A DNA stretch of 18,068 nucleotides from the NCBI GenBank assembly GCA_034696485.1, contig JAQIWT010000559.1:1-18068 (forward strand). The letters run 5' to 3'. Within the stretch, counting starts at the first letter, position 1. The number at the start of each line of letters is the position of its first letter. Shown here piece by piece: positions 10,412 to 18,068 of this stretch. Under the pieces are notes generated by a model. That model worked only from the letters and a program-made list of their open reading frames with translations. It was not told the DNA's origin and made no database searches. Made by a program: the position numbers and the translations under genes. The DNA comes from Isohypsibius dastychi. Lineage: Eukaryota > Tardigrada > Eutardigrada > Parachela > Isohypsibiidae.

Positions 10412-11172
10412 TGACTCGTGTTGAAGACCATCGACGAATCCATAATTCATCCGTCCGCTCCGTTCATGGGTTTCGTCACTACAATTCGTCGCCAAGTTTC
10501 ATATTTATGCCCTATTTTATACATACGTTTGCGCCCTCTTCTATTTTTCGCTTATGTAGTCTTCACTTCCGTGTTTTGACCGCGTGTGAAACTTCAAGTG
10601 ATAAAATTAGCGCTATTATTTTTTCGGTCTCTCATTCGAACTGTCTGTCAGATTAATCACACGAAATGATCGTTCGTTACTCATTCTGCAAAGTTTGTTT
10701 CAGTTGTGAATGTCTACCACGAGGCGCATTCTGGCAAGAGAGAACGTCTCCCATTCAAATTGTTGTCCCGAATCTTATCATCGTAGAGCCAGAAAGAAGA
10801 TAATCAAGCAGAAATGCAGGCAAGTGTGCAGCAACTGGTGTCTGTAAGCGCATAAAGAATGATGTGATCCAAATCGGGGAAGACCAGTACGCAAACGCAC
10901 TTCAGTTTTTGTTTTGTTTTTTGTCGAAAGGCATAGACAATCACTTCAAAAATTAGGGAGTTTGTAGTTTGCATCTTTTTCGGCATGAAAGACATGGGAA
11001 AAGCGTTATTCCAGCCATTCAGTAACTTGTCCGCGAACGAACAGGTCACTATATTTTCCCATGGCTATAATATCCCACGGTGAGCCACACTGAATACTTG
11101 AAATTTTGTTTCATGGGCCATGATATGCAAACGGGAATATTGTGCTCTCGTGACAATAGACTAAATTTGCAC
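10412..11172. other. 3' flank of the fusion gene, no gene seen
   Basis: The first 450 bases share ordered blocks with the flank of unit A (see 1477-2264), so they belong to the duplication unit. No canonical AATAAA lies close to the stop; weaker A-rich variants occur near 10600 and 10850. The remainder to 11172 shows no supported coding segment and leads into the unit E relic. Confidence 0.45.
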
Positions 11173-11499
11173 AAGGAAAGACGCAGTTCTTTGTGTAAAA
11201 ACGGGGCAACTGCGACATTCAAAGGCGAAGGAATACTGCGATGAGCTTCCAGTTAAGATCCAGGATTCCATTGTCTGCGTTGAACGAGTCGAAGAAGAAC
11301 AGCCGAGAGAATCGCTTCCGACGCTGAAGATTTTTCGGGATCTCATCAAATTAGATCCATGAAACTGCTTAAAAACCTACCCTATGTTATATCTGTAAAT
11401 ATATTATATCACGTTATACCGCCGAATCTGGTAGCATGGTGTGGTGATTACAGTACTGTCGTTCTAGCATTGATGAAGGGTCTGCCTGACCTTTTATAA
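11173..11499 (+). pseudogene. Unit E: relic of the last two exons of another family member
   Basis: The first part (11173 to about 11363) aligns with the penultimate exon of the intact gene: GKTQFFV, then after a small deletion and frameshift a stretch with HSKA, then IQDS and IFRD, in the same order as HSKA, VQDS and ISRD in the paralogue. TGA at 11359-11361 interrupts it. After an intron-like gap, TTCTAG leads into 11468-11499, which reads ALMKGLPDLL followed by TAA, matching the ALINGLPDHCES and ASIKNLPDFLTS endings of the siblings. All upstream exons are gone. It shows that the array once held at least one more unit. Confidence 0.8.
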
Positions 11500-11556
11500 T
11501 CCCTGTTGGCGATGGAATTATTTTGGTATGTGTTGAGTATGCTCAACGAATTCGTT

Positions 11557-11673
11557 TACCGTAAAATCCGGATTATAACCCCGGGGCTTTAATTCTTCGA
11601 AGCTCGGAGGCTTGGGGCTTTATTTCGGGCTGGGGCTTTATTTCGGGGGTGGGGAGATCCAGATTTTACGGTA
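11557..11673. mobile_element. MITE with TA-flanked terminal inverted repeats
   Basis: The left end TACCGTAAAATCCGGAT (11557-11573) and right end ATCCAGATTTTACGGTA (11657-11673) are inverted copies with one mismatch, and TA stands at both outer edges as in Tc1/mariner-type insertions. The 117 bp element has no coding capacity. Its inside carries three near-copies of GGGGCTTTA(A/T)TTC. It would have needed a transposase from elsewhere. Confidence 0.8.
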
Positions 11674-11767
11674 TCATCTATCGACTGCGTTTATTGGATT
11701 AACTTGATGTAACTTGTCATCACGTTCAGTTTTGATCACTCCCGATTTTACTGCTACGTTTTGTATG

Positions 11768-12244
11768 AAGATGGCAAATCCGCCCCTTAGGCGCTAGGTC
11801 AGCCGCGAGGCGCGAGGCATTCGCCTAAAATTACAAGCCGCGAGGCGAAAAATTCCAGGATCCTTAAATTCTTAGGCCAGCCGTTTAGGGAATTGCCTTA
11901 AATCCTGGAACGTACAAATAAGTTAATTTTCGAAATATGATTTGTTGTATTTTGTCATTGATGAGATTTGAAATTCATTCTGAATAATTTAATGATTTAT
12001 TTTTGTTGGTCCGAAATCCGAATGCTCGGTGTTGAGACTATTCAGAATGAAATTTTCTTTTCTAAAAGCAAATGTCGGAAAAAGCAAAAGCAATAAAGTT
12101 TCCAAAAATGTTGTATTAGGATTTTAGGTAATCGCCTAAAATCCTAAGGATCCTGGAATTTTTAGGCGACTGCCTTTTAGGCGGTGAAAAAACGAGGGAG
12201 ATTTTTAGGGAGGCGTAAAGATTTTAGGCTAGGTTTGCCATCTT
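11768..12244. mobile_element. Foldback/MITE-like element with possible 10 bp target duplication
   Basis: The outer ends AAGATGGCAAA (11768-11778) and TTTGCCATCTT (12234-12244) are perfect 11 bp inverted repeats. Further inward the arms stay loosely complementary, including AAAAATTCCAGGATCCTTA on the left and its reverse complement near 12140, and both arms are rich in CCTAAAA/TTTTAGG subrepeats. GTTTTGTATG occurs directly before the left end (11758-11767) and two bases after the right end (12247-12256), which looks like a 9-10 bp target duplication of the kind made by Mutator-like transposases. No open reading frame lies inside. Confidence 0.75.
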
Positions 12245-12529
12245 TAGTTTTGTATGTGCACTTTCATAGTACGTATTGTCACATTTCTTTCTTCTTCTTG
12301 GATTGCAGGTACGGTAACTGAACAATTGCGTTATACGCAAGTTGATCGATTGACTGAGGAGGTTCCAGTTTCCCAACCGTGAAGAAAATTTGTCCAAATG
12401 GAACATGATAAAACTCATCGCTGTACGAATTCCGGGTCGTAATGGGCGGCAACAGTATAAGGCAAATTGGAGGGTGGGAAGGGTTATTGTAAAATGAAGA
12501 GCTATTGGTTCGGTTCATCGTTTACGCAG

Positions 12530-12770
12530 TGACGTAAGCTAGCGGTTTCACTCCCCCCCTGCCGAGAGCCGAACCGAACCGAACCGAACCGAACCGAACC
12601 GAAATGGACCCCAAACGAAATTTCTCTATCGGACACGGATTCTGGGTTAAGACTTGGATCCGCAGTATACGGTAGCAGCGAAGCTTTATGGCCAATCACG
12701 TAGTTTCGATTAGTCGACTCTCCACAACTCTCCATTTCACCGAACTTGTTTCTTCTAAAAATCATGTCTG
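12530..12770 (+). repeat. Decayed third copy of the unit B upstream region, with a GAACC microsatellite
   Basis: Blocks in the same order as in copy 1 of the tandem repeat (2725-2860) are visible: GCTAGCGGTTT, then CCGAA-rich sequence, GGACAC, CTGGGTTAAGA, a GCAGTA block and AAGCTTT. Similarity is patchy. The CCGAA part has expanded to six exact GAACC units (12571-12600). The following ATG at 12764 (MSDTGLYQ before GTACAT) could be a remnant first exon, but nothing supports it further. Confidence 0.45.
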
Positions 12771-13932
12771 ATACGGGGCTCTACCAGGTACATTTTAATG
12801 AATGTCATCATCATGCCTGTTTTGACAGTTTGCAAAGGTAGTCATTCATTTTGTCTCCCCCCCCCAGGGGGGGAGGGCTTTTTAACCTTCATCAAAACCG
12901 AGCATTTTTCTTTCACGCAAGAAAAACCTTTTTCACAACCTTTTTAGCCCGGCTCGCAGAGCCGGGTTATTATTGCGCCCGGTTAAATCCTTATCTCTTG
13001 GACAAAGAAAGCCTGGTCCGCGCCCTTGATTTACAATCTCTAAAGTTTAGGAAATGTAAAAACTGAATGGGAAGTGGGAAGGTAGATGCATATCTCACTG
13101 AATGAGCGAGGCCTGCCTTGGCTTATCGGGTTCATCTCGCATCGCCATGGGGCTTTGCATGCTTTTTTGCGAAGGTTCACAGGCATTTTAAATCAGTCGC
13201 TTCAAACATCCCGGATTACATCCTTTTCTCGCCTGATTTCCAGAGTCTTGAATCTGGATTGCCCAAAATATAATGATTTTCATTCGAACTTTCTGCATTT
13301 CATCCTTCGATGCTGACGATTCCCATCACATTTCTGGATTACTGAAATGTGCCAGTTGCATTTTCTACTGTTCTGGAATTCTCCTTTCTTCCGCTTTCTT
13401 CGTTTAGCCACAGATTCTGGATCACATCGCGTTGCTTTCGTTACTTTGGATTACTCTGGATATTTTCTGTCCCATCTGTGTAGCCGCGAGCTGATGAATA
13501 ATTCAATGCAGTAGATGGTCGACGGCAGCACCGGGTAAACTTCTCGACTGCGCCGGTTTTACTGCCCGACTATGTATATCAACGCATACTAGCAGTCTTG
13601 TTTCGCTGACAGACTGCAGTGTTGCGTGCCCTCTCAGCTGTCTAATGTCGCAAAAACATTTTTGTGCGCGTATTTACTATTTCTCAAGCTTGAGCGAACC
13701 GAAAGAGCCAGAAGCTCAGATCATAATTTTTCCATGATAGCTTACCGATCGGGTACAATCCTATTACTTACTCCCAGCCTTCATCTGCTCGCAAGTAATC
13801 CGGTTTTCACACGTCTGACCGAAAACCTCGCCGGAATTACATTCAATCGTCATGCAGTATTTTGTCTAACGGAAGTCTTTCGGTATGTTTTGGTTTGAGT
13901 TCGTAGATAACCCCACAGGGGGATTCAGTTAG
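12771..13932. other. No gene recognised; two small palindromes
   Basis: Open frames here are short and lack any recognisable motif. Two perfect small structures stand out: a nine-C run facing a seven-G run around a single A at 12857-12872, and a hairpin CCCGGCTC-GCA-GAGCCGGG at 12948-12966. Neither is followed by a T run typical of a terminator, and this is eukaryotic DNA. Confidence 0.4.
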
Positions 13933-14180
13933 TATCTTGCATTTCAAAAGGTACTGCGGTTCGAGGTTTACAGGGGCAGTCGTATGACGTCACAATCCTA
14001 TCCAGTTGGTTGATCCAAGCACCAATAAAAATTGAGCATTTTGTTGGCCAATCCGAGATTTTACCCATGCCAGTGGTTGTAACGCAACCAAATTCCATTG
14101 GTCAGTTCGATGTAAACAACTGACGTCAGCCGGCCGCCCACCAAATTGTCGAACCGCAGTACCTTTTGAAATGCACGATA
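13933..14180. mobile_element. Inverted-repeat element with symmetric TGACGTCA motifs
   Basis: The termini are inverted repeats of 32 bases with one mismatch, the inner 27 being perfect (13938-13964 against 14149-14175). TA dinucleotides stand at both ends, again fitting a TA-target MITE. The palindrome TGACGTCA occurs at 13985-13992 and 14121-14128, exactly 52 bases from either end, so the arms originally extended further in. The motif equals the CREB/ATF binding site, but its symmetry suggests it is part of the ancestral arm. There is no coding capacity. Confidence 0.82.
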
Positions 14181-14643
14181 CAATGGCGTATACAAGTCTC
14201 GAGAAAGAAGGGGATGAGCGAGGTGGTGACCTTTCTCGCCGGGGGGGGGGGGGGTGGATTTGAGCGGGTGATTTTTTCAAGGTTTCAAATGGCCGATCTT
14301 TCAAGGGAGGTGTGTTATTCAACACGTCCCGGGAAGGGGGAATGAGTCCGGCCAAAAAAGGGGTAGGGTCAGTCTCATCGAAAAAAGAAAGGGGTGAGTC
14401 CCGAATATTCTAAATCCACTAGGGGTGAATTTTGAGCAACAAAACAAGAAAGGTAATATAAATACCGATAGCGTCATAATAATGGCTTCCGGTAATGTGA
14501 AATTCTATCGGTCTGGCCAAAAGGGGGCGGGGGATGATTTACAATTGAATAACTTCTATGGATTATTCATGATCGCATCTGTAGCACCAAAGCATGTTCA
14601 ATGATTTTTTCTAAAATTCAGTTCTTGCAGTCTTGTTTCGAAA
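14181..14643. other. G-rich spacer, no gene seen
   Basis: The segment holds a run of 14 G (14241-14254), several further GGGG blocks on the plus strand, and short purine-rich stretches up to about 14535. No coding segment is supported on either strand; the long minus-strand open frame here (13990-14355) is low-complexity proline and arginine from the G runs. Confidence 0.5.
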
Positions 14644-15220
14644 ATGACCAAACTGAGGCTCTCGTTAATTCGGATTTGACAAGGAAACGAACATTGCCAA
14701 AGCTCTGCGCATGATAAAGGATGCTGTGGCCAGAGACCGTCCTGACTTAGTAGTGCTCCCAGTAAGTTGCGTGTTTGTAGTTGAACGAGCACGACCACGT
14801 CAATCTATTTTGTTTGTCAAATTGAATGGATTTTTGAAAGTGTGGTTGAACAGGAATTTTTCAATTCACCGTTTGGAACGGAACGGCTCCACGATTTCGC
14901 TGAGCCCATTCCTGGACCAACAACATCGGTTCTAGCTGCTGCTGCGAAACATCATGGAATCTTCATTGTTGGAGGTCAATGCCGGAATCCAATATACATT
15001 CAAGTTCTGTAATCCCAAGCTTGTTTTACTTCAGGAACGATTCCAGAAGCTCGAGACGGAAAAATCTACAACAATGCGCTGTCTTCAATCCCCACGGCGA
15101 AATCATTGGAGTTTTTCGGAATCCACTTATTTGACACGGAAACGTTTAGAGAGTCAGACACGATCGCTGCTGCAGGTGAGTGATCTGACTCCGAGCACTG
15201 TTATCTTGTCTGGCACCGGT

Positions 15221-15330
15221 TAGCAGAGGTGACCTTTTGTCAGTGACACTGTAGTCTGTAGAAGATAATGAGCGCGATATTGAGAATCATGTGTTATCTA
15301 AGCTTATGGCTTACAAAGAAACCTCTGCTA
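15221..15330. repeat. Inverted repeat inside the long NIT2-pseudogene intron
   Basis: TAGCAGAGGT (15221-15230) and ACCTCTGCTA (15321-15330) are perfect inverted copies about 90 bases apart. They could be the ends of a tiny insertion that enlarged this intron to 385 bp, but the arms are short and no target duplication is evident. Confidence 0.35.
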
Positions 15331-15742
15331 GATAATGCTTGAATTCAGATGCTCAAACTTGGCTGGAAAAATAATCCAAGTAGTCAAGCAGAAACAGAAC
15401 CGCTCACCTGAACTGAACCCCATCCTTGACCAAGCGGATAATCAGAATGATTTCTCGCCATTGAAGCGAACAACTGCCTCGTTTTGAAACGGAATTTCTG
15501 AATAATTATCAAAATCAAGATGAATGTCTATATAAATTCAAAGCAAATCTCTGTCCGTAGGTAGTTGTAGAACAGGAATCGGGATATGTCATGACCTTCG
15601 GTTTCCGGAAATAGCCATGCGATACGCTGAATTGGGTAAGAAACGATCGAGCAGAAGCAAGATCACAAACATCTAATTATTAAAATGTTTGATTGCAGGA
15701 TGTCAGCTTGTAATTTACCCTGGAGCTTTCAACATGGCTACC

Positions 15743-15802
15743 GGACCACCACACTGGATATCCAGTATGGTGGTCCAGTATATCCAATATATATTGGATA
15801 TA
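15743..15802. repeat. Two adjacent palindromes, an inverted duplication of exon sequence
   Basis: Bases 15743-15776 form a 34 bp palindrome with a single mismatched pair, centred on GGATATCC. Its left half is the NIT2 coding sequence for GPPHW and its right half is an inverted copy of that sequence. Bases 15779-15802 form a perfect 24 bp palindrome (TATATCCAATAT and its complement). Together they interrupt the exon where the family would continue directly to LLQxxRA. Confidence 0.85.
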
Positions 15803-15990
15803 CCATCACCTAGTGTTTGTTCAATCTGAACAAGGTTTCGTCATGTTCATCAAGCTCCAACAAGCTCGGGCCTTGGACAGTCAGATCTTCGACGCTGCTG
15901 TCTCTCTCAACCGCCCACAATGAACAGGCCAGTTGGGTGGCTTATGGTCATAGCGCCATCGTGAGTCCATGGTGAGACCTTGACCACAAT

Positions 15991-16480
15991 TGGACGTCAT
16001 CCAAGATGGAAGAACTGAAACATGAGTCGTTTCAGGGGGGAAGCTATTTCAGAAGCCGTTGAAAGGGAGCCGTCAGAACTGTTAACGGGAGTCACTTTCT
16101 TATATGGCCTTTAGATCCGACTCCTTGATCAAATAGAGAAAGCAACATGTTGACTCAGATCATCCAACTTTTGATAGCCGCCGGTGTAGCATAACCGCGA
16201 AAATTCTGAACAACATACACTACTCCACCAAATCGAATTACACTACCGATTTTCTGGTGTACATTATGTTGACTAGTTAAGGTGGTCCGTCCCCCGACAA
16301 GTATCGATTAGTCACATCTCGAGCAAGGTCTGAACGTGGGTCCTGCTTTATGAACAGCCAAAATTCACTCAGTGGTTTGATGAATCAAAAATCTGTGTTA
16401 TCCAAATCATAAAAGTAAGCCACATTATTTTGATACTTTCATAAGCTTTTTCAACCTTTGACAAACTGAAAAACAGCTGT
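15991..16480. other. Intergenic DNA between two converging genes, no gene seen
   Basis: No remnant of the NIT2 C-terminus and no other coding segment could be recognised. A weak inverted repeat pairs CAACATA (16211-16217) with TATGTTG (16265-16271). The minus-strand F-box gene must end its transcript here; no canonical AATAAA on that strand was found close to its stop. Confidence 0.4.
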
Positions 16481-17632
16481 CTACCATTTCCCCGTCTGCC
16501 ATATCAATCGGTAATCTAGAGGCTCGTCAATATTCAGTACGTGCATTGATTTTCCCAGGAAATCAGCCGTGTGTTCCGAAACATGTCCCCCATTCGAGAT
16601 CATCGCCAGGGCCTCGTTCCAATTATAATGCTCTACGTATAACCTGAAATAACATTGATTAAAAACCTAGAAAAAACTGTGCCACCGTTCTTCACCATGT
16701 TGGCACTTGAATAGCGTTGATGCGATCGGCCATACGGTGGATACGTGCAATCACTGGCTCCGCAGTCATTGTAAGACGGTGTTGAATTTCACGCAAAACA
16801 GCTGACTGTCCTTCTGTCAATGGTCCGTGCTCGGAAAGAAACAGTTCCCCTATCTGCTTATGTAGTTTGTCTAAAGTATCCAACCACACTTCATCAAAAT
16901 ACAGCGTCGAGCACCCAAACCACTCGCTAGCTGAAATGAACGAGCGAATAATCCGCATCTTTCTGGGACGGACTGAAATGCAGTCTCCTCGCCGTATCTC
17001 ATGCTCAAGCGAGCATCCACTGAAGACGATGTCAAATTCTGATGGGTCTATGCCAGCACATTTCAAAGAGAGCATGATACAGCGGATTCCAATGCCAGTC
17101 ATTCGGCAGTTCAGTTGATCGCTCTCAGAGTTGAATGCAACCTCTCGTGATTTGAAATGCAAAACCTCCAGCTCCGGTCCAACCAGGTTGCGAAGTCCTC
17201 GAAACAAATTCTCAAGGTAGGTATATTCATGGAACCCACGAACACGCCGAACGGAGTCCGGAGGAAGGTTCACTTGGAGGTGAGTTCGAAACTTTTTGCA
17301 TGTTCGGATGATATGCATCCATCCTTTGCAAACCCTGAATTAGAAACAATTGAGCGAAGCATGACACGATCATTGCCTCCAGCTGAGTTACCGTTCAATC
17401 TTTTTGCGACTAATAGAATCGAGTTCTTCGAAAATAATTCCCATGATTTCTTGTGGGAGATCACTGATGCTTCTGGATAATAAAACTGAACATTAATTCA
17501 CGCACGTGCTCTCTACGTTGTCAGACGGGTTTTTGCCAACAACCTGTTCAATGCAAAGGCTTACGATGGATTAACGGTGACAACATTCTGAGATGGTTTC
17601 TTGGTACACTGTCCAAGATGACAATCTTCCAT
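16481..17632 (-). CDS. F-box protein, 316 aa, four exons
   Basis: Reading leftward, the exons are 17632-17565, 17472-17392, 17334-16696 and 16643-16481, with introns of 92, 57 and 52 bp, all GT...AG and all phase 2. The ATG is at 17632-17630 (MEDCHLGQCTKKPSQ) and the stop TAG at 16483-16481. Residues about 26-66 match an F-box: DLPQEIMGIIFEELDS, then R and VCKGW at the usual spacing. F-box proteins bind SKP1 and bring substrates to SCF (CUL1) ubiquitin ligases. The remaining 250 residues match no repeat I can name; they alternate hydrophobic and charged segments (LFRGLRNLVGPELEVLHF, STLYFDEVWLDTLDKL) and might be a degenerate leucine-rich or F-box-associated region. The frame is intact across all junctions, so this is probably a working gene. 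It runs opposite to the BTB-BACK array. Confidence 0.87.
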
Positions 17633-17956
17633 CACGATGATTTCAGCATTCAGACCGCAGCACAAAATCTTTCCGCAGCTTTATGGCTGTTGACAAAAAT
17701 ATAACTGCAAGTTAAATCCTCCTGTTTTTTGACAATGTTTTCGATGCAGAATGAGAAACAAGAGCCAAGATAAAGAGCAGAATAAATCAGCTTCGGTTCG
17801 GTTTCGGAATGAAACCATCTGAAGCCGCTAAGCAACCGTTCCGTTCCGTTCCGTTGAATTGTACAAAATCAAGAATGCAGTTGCAGAACCCCGAACCTCC
17901 GTCGGCGGTTAGAGATCGCGTCAAACCCCATTCGCCCATTATTACACGCCTGTAGC
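17633..17956. other. Upstream region of the F-box gene, no gene seen
   Basis: This is the presumptive promoter side of the F-box gene. No TATA box or conserved element is evident. Four tandem CCGTT units lie at 17836-17855, preceded by a short GGTTCGG-rich stretch near 17790. Confidence 0.4.
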
Positions 17957-18056
17957 CGTCAAGATCCTTTCGTCCTTTCGTTCGTTAGACAAAAGAATCT
18001 TGTCGGCAAGATCCTTTCGCCGGCAAGATCCTTTCGTCTCCGTCAAGATCCTTTCG
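17957..18056. repeat. 16 bp repeat CG(T/G)CAAGATCCTTTCG, four direct and one inverted copy
   Basis: Direct copies lie at 17957-17972, 18004-18019, 18021-18036 and 18041-18056; only the third base differs between copies (T or G). An inverted copy with three mismatches lies at 17990-18005 and overlaps the second direct copy. Spacing is uneven (47, 17 and 20 bases), and the window ends soon after, so the array may continue. It may be a terminal or subterminal repeat of a transposon or a small satellite. Confidence 0.8.
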
Positions 18057-18068
18057 TCGTATTCATAA

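Larger units (their letters stand above)
14644..15990 (+). pseudogene. Omega-amidase (NIT2-like, nitrilase superfamily) pseudogene
   Basis: The family hydrolyses alpha-ketoglutaramate and alpha-ketosuccinamate using a Glu-Lys-Cys triad. Exon 1 (14644-14761) opens MTKLRLSLIRI, then TGA 14677-14679 after an apparent deletion, then ALRMIKDAVARDRPDLVVLP. Exon 2 (14854-14974) begins with the catalytic Glu (EFFNSPFG) and ends at FIVGG. Exon 3 (15035-15175) reads GTIPEARDGKIYNNAL, then a -1 shift near 15077 and a -2 shift near 15117 that remove the catalytic Lys codon, then IHLFD. Exon 4 (15561-15635) has the nucleophile in GIGICHDLRFPE (Cys codon 15587-15589). Exon 5 (from 15699) has [14 protein letters not shown], then an inverted duplication, then LQQARALDSQIFDAAVS, a +1 shift near 15912, and AYGHSAIVSPW. 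Introns are 92, 60, 385 and 63 bp. The C-terminal tail was not found. Confidence 0.88.

Noticed and set aside
4731-12436. The decamer GAATTCCGGG at 4731, about 8565 and about 12427
   Set aside because: Three copies in unrelated contexts (two introns and a spacer) with no shared flanks; probably chance, with a cloning-adaptor origin not supported.
12502-12765. Minus-strand frame with a repeated FGSVR motif
   Set aside because: The repeat is the translation of the GAACC microsatellite; no other coding evidence.
12948-12966. Rho-independent terminator hairpin
   Set aside because: A perfect stem but no following T run, and such terminators do not apply to eukaryotic nuclear genes.
13990-14355. 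Minus-strand open frame of 121 codons
   Set aside because: It runs through an inverted-repeat element and the G-run spacer; the protein is low-complexity Pro/Arg/Ser with no motif or splice context.
14598-14798. Minus-strand frame opposite NIT2 exon 1
   Set aside because: The plus strand encodes recognisable omega-amidase sequence in this interval.
17957-18056. CRISPR array
   Set aside because: The repeats are too short and unevenly spaced with almost no spacer, one is inverted, and the DNA is eukaryotic.

Overview
The window is invertebrate nuclear DNA. The evidence is genes split by many very short introns (mostly 49-61 bp, GT...AG, often ending TTTCAG or CTAG), AATAAA signals, small non-autonomous DNA transposons with TA targets, and animal protein families (BTB-BACK, F-box, omega-amidase). 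A compact-intron animal such as a nematode, tardigrade or small crustacean fits; the sequence alone does not settle the lineage.

Positions 1-11.5 kb hold a head-to-tail, plus-strand array of one rapidly evolving BTB-BACK gene family whose members end in a poorly recognisable, possibly propeller-like C-terminal region. Unit A (1-1476) is the 3' part of a member with a one-base frameshift. Unit B (about 3.8-6.76 kb) is a pseudogene with frameshifts, a nonsense codon, a swollen intron carrying a tRNA-like SINE relic, and a lost 3' end. Its upstream region is a roughly 1 kb tandem duplication (2265-4240). The intact member (7166-10411, 10 exons, about 880 aa) is a chimera: a first BTB and half a BACK domain run in frame into a second complete BTB-BACK-C-terminal unit. 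Unit E (11173-11499) is only the last two exons of another copy.

Positions 11.5-14.6 kb have no convincing gene. They hold a TA-flanked MITE (11557-11673), a 480 bp foldback element with matching flanks (11768-12244), a decayed third copy of the array's upstream region with a GAACC microsatellite, several small palindromes, a symmetric inverted-repeat element (13933-14180) and G-rich DNA.

Positions 14.6-16.0 kb carry a pseudogene of the omega-amidase NIT2 (nitrilase superfamily), recognisable from its first codon to near its C-terminus but with several frameshifts, the catalytic lysine codon destroyed, and an inverted duplication inside an exon.

Positions 16481-17632 on the minus strand encode a complete four-exon F-box protein of 316 aa. 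The right end has a 16 bp repeat present in four direct copies and one inverted copy.

BTB-BACK proteins are usually substrate adaptors of CUL3 ubiquitin ligases and F-box proteins of SCF (CUL1) ligases. The window therefore looks like a birth-and-death cluster of ubiquitin-ligase adaptors, with one fresh fusion gene, several decaying siblings and transposon debris.
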